Source of the DNA: Alitta virens
Lineage: Eukaryota; Annelida; Polychaeta; Phyllodocida; Nereididae
Direction: 5' to 3'
Assembly (NCBI GenBank): GCA_932294295.1
Contig: OW028580.1
Coordinates: 25,034,975 to 25,098,974 of the forward strand
DNA: 64,000 nt
Within the stretch, counting starts at the first letter, position 1, and every line of letters starts with the position of its first letter. Made by a program: the position numbers and the translations under genes. Under the pieces are notes generated by a model. It was not told the DNA's origin. It saw nothing but the letters and a program-made list of their open reading frames with translations, and made no database searches. Below are positions 57,237 to 64,000 of this stretch, piece after piece.

Positions 57237-58371
57237 GTAAGTAACATTCAAGTATTTGATATAAAAGCATGATATTGTGCAAAACATGCATTGAAAGTAG
57301 TCAGACAAACTGACTCACGATGTTAGTCGGCATGCTTGCAATATGACAGCAATGTTTCGGTCTACATTGAAAGTGTAACTCCCCATTCTGATTCCATCTG
57401 AATCCTTAACTGCTTTAGCTTCAATATACCAGAATTAAATGTAAGACTAATTCATAATTCACAATTTTAAGTTCACCAAACTTAACTGTTTCAGTGTTAT
57501 CCCTAATTCCTATGGAACTAAATGTTTAACATTATCTTTAATGCTGTAGGAAATCTGATTGCTATTTTCTTATTGACTTATAATTCAAATGTGCAAGTTC
57601 AATAAGTACTCTGTGCAGTTCTTAGCATTAATCTTGGATTCTGGATGTTATCAAATAACACGTGATGTGGATAAAGTCTTTAGACCTGAAAGAAAGACCA
57701 AATAAGATGCAGAATGAAGCAATTTTCGTTTAGGTTGCACCATTTAACCCAATATATATCATGCTTGTTCATGCAAGTTAATACTAACTAGTATACAATG
57801 AATAGCAAAATATCAGTAAATTTAAATAATGTGTCAATTAAAATAGAGCACAATGATTTTGCAAAATTGATTGGAAGTGCATGCATTAGTAAGAAAGTCC
57901 AGAAGAATTCAGCTTCTCTTTGGTCTAGTGGGCTAAGTTTTTATGCCATCTCATATTTGTGATAGTTCTATAATTGCAGAACTGGTATATATATATATTA
58001 TAGATGCCATGGCTTGAGCAACAAGAATGAAATGCTTGTTGTAACTGTTCATGGATATTGCAGTTAGATACTATTTCCAACAATAGAAAACTGTTTCTGT
58101 TTGGCCTTATGTTAGGTGTCTATTTAGTTGTTTACTCTTATTTTGTATATTCTTGAAAAATCCTTTTGGAATTTTTTGTGGATAGATTTTATAATATAGG
58201 CTTTTGCTTTCTTTGGTTTAATTTTTTTTCGTAGTATTTTCTACAACTCAACTCAGCTCAACAATATTTTATTTAAGTGAAATGCAAAGAAATACATGTA
58301 TAATTGCCCGGCTTACAAACCTATATGTCACTGGTGGCATAAAAATAATAAAATTCATATTTCTGCGCTAA

Positions 58372-60266
58372 TTAAAGGGAAACTAAACCCTTCAGCACTT
58401 CACCTCTCAGAAGTTAGCTTGGATCTATTGAAACATTTTCACGTTATCCATAACTTGTATTTGTGCACTAGTAATGTAATATCCTGCATTTATTAGCTCC
58501 GTGTTGTAAACTGTATAGGCCACCATTTTCGACTTTCCCGGTGTTTTGCACTTGCCCGAAATACGTCACTGTTGTACTACATGTCTCAGCCAATGAGAGC
58601 CAAGTATTCCAGAGGCTTGGCACTGCAATCCAACTGGTGACAAAGACTGTCAATATCAGTTTCAGAAACTCTGTTAATTGCACTTTAGTTGAGTGCATGT
58701 CACGGTTCTTAGTGTGAAGTAAATTGCATTGAACAAGTTGAGACAATCAACATTTGGATACTGAGTAGGCCTGAAGTCTAGACTATAGTACTAGATGAAT
58801 ATTTATTTGATTTCAACATATGTATAAATAAAATGTAATGCACTGCCGTGGATATTTTTCATATATTTTCTAATCATCTTTTTTATTACCCTCTACATGT
58901 CAGTAAAATCCATTCATTCATTCATTGATGCTCAACTGGCCCTTATTTCAATCAGGACAGATTGCTATTGGTATGGGTATTGTTTATTGACTTGCGATAC
59001 ATATTATATAACAACAGTAACAAACATATTTTAGTCACACCCAGCCCACCTGGGCTTACAAGTCATTCCTTCTATAAACAAATGAAATAAAAATGAGTAG
59101 TAAATTAAAATAATACAATAAAAGTGCAGTTATTAACAAACAATAGGTGTTATTGAAAATTAAAAAATAGTTGAATTTATTTAATATAATAAAGTTAAGT
59201 AGAAATTAGAGATCTATAGCAGTTGCTAGGATGTTACAAATTTTCATTAACAGTTTAAATTTGGAGGGATTATCAAGTGTATAAATGTAATGATCTAATA
59301 TATTCATTTATAAAACTTTTTCTTTCATGATTATAAAACTTGCAATTAAAAAGAAAGTGTGCTTCATCCTCAACACAGTCTTAATGACACAATTTTTCCA
59401 TCTTCCCATCTCAATTTCTAAAGGCAGAATGCCACAACGCAACTGGGCAAGCCCACTTCTATATTTCCTATTCATACCCATAGAAACATATGATTCAATA
59501 CAAAAGCTATCCTTGAAAGTCATATAGATGTAATGTGCAGTAGCCCAGGCTTGTTCAGTTGAACATGGTAACATTCTGTCGTAAGATTACTATTAGTACT
59601 GTATACATGGGTTAATTGATTTATCATTTAGAGTGGATTAAGAGAATCCCATGTTTTGTTTTCTTAAATTGCAAACTGCCCCTTAACAATTATAGCAAAG
59701 CAGTATTCCAATTCTGTTCCAAGCCGTTCAGAATTATAGCAATACCATCATAAAGTGAGATATTAAATAACTTTTATTTTGCTTTGGACAAAATGATCTG
59801 TCAAATATGGGTACTATTAGATAAGAGGCTTCAGATAATATAGAATCAGGGTTATTTGCCCATGCAGGTAGCAAATATGCATATACTCATGATTACAAAC
59901 TGGTAATTGCAATGCCAATCATGCTGTATCCCAAATTACAATAAACACCATGTGTATGTGCTATCTGTTCTTGTCATTTAAAATTGCAATGAACACTGAA
60001 ACAGATTGCAATCTGTGCAGGATGACAAATTGATTTGTATGTCCATGTATTCAGTACTTAGGACATAAGTGACGTCACTAGTCTTGGTGCCGTGTGCAAT
60101 AATGGTGGCCCCCAGCGTTTCGGCAGATCGTGAAAATTGTACTTTTAATTGGCTGAAAACCATACCAAACCCGACTTTAAGACATTTTCTTTTACTGCAA
60201 TATGTTTTTTTATAACAAATTTAACTTTTAAAATTAACATACAAATCTCCTTTAGTTCCCCTTTGA
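58372..60266. mobile_element. Right-arm copy of the TTAA-flanked element
   Basis: TTAAAGGGAAACTAAA at 58372 and TTTAGTTCCCCTTTGA at 60266 are its ends; the mirror of 32508-34506, with LINE C nested at 58975-59575. Confidence 0.65.
58975..59575 (-). pseudogene. Right-arm copy of LINE C 3' end
   Basis: Mirror of 33190-33905. It lacks about 35 bases of the left copy near the HKCNEW codons (left 33240-33290). Confidence 0.7.
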
Positions 60267-60321
60267 GTTTACTTACATAAAGCTACATCATGTAGACACT
60301 CTGTTTTTTCTGTTTCTTGTG

Positions 60322-62700
60322 TTAGCAGCTCAGCAGCTCAGTTAGTTTGTTTTTATTCCTATTTATTCTGTGGAACATATTCTTTTTTTTATTCTCTATA
60401 ATTCTTACCATATTATCCATTAGGTTGGTTTCTATGCATAGTGCTTCTCTGGGTGTGCTTTGTGGTATTCTTTTGAATATGTTGTCTAGTATGCCATTAA
60501 AGGTATTCATTTCTTTTTTGCTGGGATTCCATGTTTCGCTAGCAGAAGTTATGATTGGGGGTTACACAGGTTTCAATTAGTTTCCATACTACTGAAAAAT
60601 GTATTTTGCTAAACTCCTTGTGTAGTAGACTCAATATCGCTTGGTAAGCTCCTTCTGTTTTGATTGGATGTTTTTTAAATGATCTTTTAGGTTGGATTGG
60701 TTATTCATGGTGATTCCTAGGTATTTATAGGTTTGTGTATATTCAACCTATATTTGACTATGCTTGTACAATATGGGGTTGTAGTAATGTTAAAATTAAT
60801 GCTATACAAAGGCTACACAACGAGCTGCTCAAATTATCAGTTCCACCTTTGATATTATAAATGTTAGAGGTGGAGATCTTGTGAAGCAGCTCAAGTGGCA
60901 AACTATGTCACAAAGAATTGATTATTATTTAGAAACTTAAATGTACAATAGTATTGATGGCAATGCACCAGATCACCTATTTATTCAATCACTATGGTCT
61001 ATGAATGCAATGACATTAATACACGAGCAAGTAATACTCTTAAAGTTCAAATGCTTGAATGTCGATCAAATGTTATGAAGAAGTCATTTATATATAGGGG
61101 CTCCGTTGTGTGGAATGACTTACCAGCCAAAATTCAGGAGAGTGCTTCTTGTGATGTTTTAAAAACTCATGTCCAAAATGTTTTCTGTTAATTGTTATTT
61201 TAACCATTGTTTTTATTGTGAATTTTACCTTAACTGGACCACATGAAAAACTGTTCTACAGATTTTGTATCCAGTCAAAATATGTTTTTAAATAAATATA
61301 AATAAACAAATAAATACTCTATATTCTATATTCATTTCCCCTAGCAGTGTTGTAATTTCTACTTTTTTCCTATTTTCATGATTTTTAATTATTTTTCTCT
61401 GCCAAAGGTATTTTCCTGCCACCAATTGCTATATTAAGTATTGTTTTCATGTCTGTATTTGTTGGTCCGTATTTAGTTTGTATGGTTGCTGTTTGTGGAG
61501 AATTCTATTCAATGTTCCCTTTAGATGTTTTTATTCTAATCCATATCATTTTCATGTTCTCTGTTACTTTTGCATAGGCCGGTTCTGTGATTAGTGCTAG
61601 GGTTTTTTCGTTCTCTGATGGTTATTGTTGGTTCCTCATCTGTAGTTTCTTCTATTTCTTCTTTTTGGTGGTTCTTCTTAGGGCTTGTCTGCATGCTGGT
61701 CTCTCCTCTTGTAGGGCTACTTGTCTTTCTTTCCGTCACTTTCCAGCATGTCTGGCTCTCAGCTCTTTGTTTTTTGCTTTGGAGTGTTTGTAATCTATCT
61801 CCCTGTGCTTGGTTTCTTACCTTAGATCTTCTACATATTCTTGGTATTCTTCATTTGCTTTTCTTAGCATCATTTTCCTCCTTGAGCTCTTCTAGTTCTT
61901 CTGTCATTTTAGCATATTTGTTTTCTATTTCTTGAATTACCTGGCGTGTCTTATTTTGATTCGTTCTATGTCTGCTTTGGTGCTTTCTTCTTTTTATTTT
62001 TCTATCTCTTCTTTTAACTTGTTTTCTTCCTTTGTTTTTTTCTGGTTACAGTAGGTTTTCTCTTTGGTTTTCTATTTGCTGTTTCTCTCTTGATTTTTCT
62101 CTTGCATATGCACCTTTTTATCTCTGCTTCCTTTTGTTCTAGTGGATCTTGTAGGTCCTCTATCTCTTCTGCTTATTCATCTAGTTTTTGTTGTTTTAGG
62201 CTAACTATTTTCCTTTGTTCTGCAATTCTGTCTTCTGATGGTTGGAGTATTGTTCTGATTAGTTTTTCTTTCTTGGCTTTCTTTTCACTTCCAGTTCATT
62301 CTCTTCATTTTCTTTGTTGTCTTTCTTGGTTGGGTTTTCGTTCTTGGCATCTGTTTTCTTTTTTTCTCTTTGCCAGCTAACTGCAAGTAACATACATTAG
62401 ATTTAGGTTTTTCATCATATGGATTAATTTTAAGTTTGGTTGGGGTTGGGTTTTGTGTCTGGTTTTTTAATTTATGATACTTGTTCATCTAAATTTTGGC
62501 TTTTTTCTTCTCTATCTTTAGGTGTACCTTCTGGGTTCTTTTTCTCTATTTTGTTTATATCCAACTTATTTGGTGTACTTATCTCGTTTTCGTTGGTATT
62601 CAGCTGCTTTATTGATTTTACTATGGTGTCTGTGCTAAAGTCTAGTATGCTTTCATCATAATCAATCTCCTCCTCATCATCATTATCACATGTGAGGCAC
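60322..62700 (-). pseudogene. Right-arm copy of LINE B (reverse-transcriptase C-terminus and coiled coil)
   Basis: Minus-strand frames repeat NGILDNIFKRIP and the Lys/Glu-rich coiled coil. This copy keeps an extra acidic segment absent or altered on the left (DNDDEEEIDYDESILDF and INKIEKKNPEGTPKDREEK). It is interrupted by a plus-strand LINE 3' end at 60740-61320. Confidence 0.65.
60740..61320 (+). pseudogene. LINE 3' end inside LINE B (right arm, long version)
   Basis: Plus-strand frames encode PIFDYACTIWG-like sequence, IQRLHN, RGGDLVKQLKWQTMSQRIDYY, DGNAPDHLF and GSVVWNDLPAKIQESASCDVLKTH, a stop, and a 3' UTR ending in AAATAAATA repeats. This is the C-terminus of a jockey/CR1-like ORF2. 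The left arm retains only its last ~140 bases. Confidence 0.8.
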
Positions 62701-62749
62701 TTCTTCCAAATTTACTTCGACAGCTAATGAACTGTCTGTAAAACGCTGC

Positions 62750-63200
62750 AAAAACTCCTTGTTTATCATCCCTTTGCATATCTGCATAAATCCTGTGACC
62801 CAAGGTAACATCCTAATCAAGACTCTTGCAACCTAATAGGAATATCCATGTATATTCCAAACAGAACTGGTGACATGACCCCACTCTGTTTGATTCCATT
62901 TTAAACTATGAATGTCTCATTACATTCCAGTGGACACGAAGTTCCTGGTTGGTGTACATATAGAGAACATCTTACATATAATGAATTGACTCCTTTGTCT
63001 AGTAATATGTGGAATAATTTTAAATATTGCAGTCTGTTCAATGCTTACGTGGCATCTAATAGAGATGCATACACTTTGCTGCCCGATACATTAAATATTC
63101 TGGCTACCTCAGTCATCATGGTTGAACATAAAGTTGTTGAGCTACCTTTTTTAAGCCAAACAGAATGTCTGTCTTGAAATGATGGCCTGCTTTTCCAGAA
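62750..63200 (-). pseudogene. Right-arm copy of LINE A palm region
   Basis: Mirror of 30035-30440; the fingers region of LINE A is absent because homology stops at 63200. Confidence 0.7.
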
Positions 63201-63221
63201 CTATGTAGTTGAAGATTTTCA

Positions 63222-63290
63222 GGATTCAGAATCAGAATCAGAGAATCAGAATCAGAATCAGAATTTATTTTATTTTCCATACATACACTT
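63222..63290. repeat. (GAATCA)n tract, likely a minus-strand LINE 3' tail
   Basis: Repeated AATCAG units followed by AATTTATTTTATTTTCC; in the reverse complement this is the ATAAATT(CTGATT)n ending seen in many LINEs. Confidence 0.6.
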
Positions 63291-63299
63291 AATGTTGCT

Positions 63300-64000
63300 G
63301 CTGCTATAGTATATCATTAATGAAATGGATGATAAAGTATGAAGTATGGAGGGAGACCCCCACAAGGCAATTTGCCGCTTCTTGGAGGCCACCCATGATA
63401 TAGGTCAGGGAGCATCAGCCATACACCAGGAACACTGGTACATCATGTTTGACCACATGAAACTATTGAATCATCAATAGGTATATTTCTTATTTTGTCA
63501 AAGAGGTGCAAAAGAAAAGAATAGTATGCAATCAAATGATATTTATGACATATTTTCACAAGTGATCTGAAATCAGCTGGAAATGGTGTAATGATAAGGA
63601 GAAGTAGAATCCCGAAGGAACCAACAGATGAACAAAATGGTGGGTATTTGAACAAGGCAGGCCAAGTTGAAGGATAGAACTACTAGAAGTGCAAAATTTA
63701 AGAAAAGATGTTAGATCACATGTCACAAGTAAGTAGATGTGTATGCTTCAGTATGGCAGTAAGTTTAGCCATACATGTATTTGACAAGTAGTAATGACTC
63801 CATCAGGCATCCAAGCTCCATGAATATCAAAAGGACTGCATAAATTTCTTAGTTTCTTTATCTGGTCACAAATTACTGTCGACATGAAAAACAATTAGGA
63901 TCATTGCAGTCAGAAATGTATTGCTTAATTATTGATTTCTTGACATACAGTTTGAAACCATGCATGCTATGAGAGTGTATTTTACTTTTAAATTCATTTG
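63300..64000. other. Right flank, no gene recognised
   Basis: A 70-codon minus-strand frame at 63443-63655 has hydrophobic stretches but no recognisable domain; it may belong to the LINE whose tail is at 63222. Confidence 0.4.

Larger units (their letters stand above)
50363..63200 (-). repeat. Right arm of the ~12-13 kb inverted repeat
   Basis: Reverse-complement match to 30035-42280 in mirror order, including both CAGGG-family MITEs, the tRNA-like sequence, rGC exons 1 and 2, the retroelement tail, the TTAA element and LINE B. It is about 600 bases longer than the left arm, mostly because the left arm has deletions in a LINE 3' end and in exon 1. The outer edge is at CCAGAA 63195-63200. Confidence 0.93.

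Overview
The window is animal genomic DNA: AT-rich, intron-rich and crowded with degenerate transposons. Decayed non-LTR retrotransposons, tRNA-derived SINEs, short inverted-repeat elements and simple repeats fill most of it. A spliced receptor guanylate cyclase (rGC) gene and further copies of its ligand-binding exon are the only cellular genes I recognise with confidence. The content fits a heterozygous marine invertebrate, perhaps a deuterostome such as an echinoderm, hemichordate or lancelet. Phylum is inferred from general character only.

Layout. 1-1710: 5' end of a Ty3/Gypsy-type LTR retrotransposon on the minus strand (gag, tRNA-Trp-type primer site, LTR). 1711-8600: AT-rich DNA with tandem repeats, one SINE and a doubtful broken gene fragment. 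8810-9857 (-): a ligand-domain exon of an rGC paralog. 10.3-23.5 kb: minisatellites, a decayed LINE, a 1.2-kb inverted-repeat element and SINEs. 23586-43388 (-): seven exons of one rGC gene; joined, they keep frame across six junctions and give 1049 residues. 30035-42280 and 50363-63200: two arms of a very large inverted repeat. 42281-50362: spacer holding the intact first exon of the rGC, then a 5-kb AT-rich segment with imperfect inverted ends and a possible tiny spliced gene.

The rGC gene has signal peptide, ANF-receptor domain, one membrane helix, kinase-homology domain, coiled-coil linker and cyclase domain. Its cyclase keeps both metal-binding aspartates but has replaced the guanine-selecting Glu and Cys and the transition-state Asn and Arg, so it may be catalytically weak or dead. 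Each inverted-repeat arm carries a different broken copy of the ligand-domain exon. The intact copy (42335-43388) lies just inside the left arm's inner edge, and it splices in phase to exon 2, which lies inside that arm.

The arms carry the same nested transposons with arm-specific deletions. This is either a real, old inverted duplication or two haplotypes misjoined head to head during assembly, and that alternative must be excluded before any biological reading of the palindrome.
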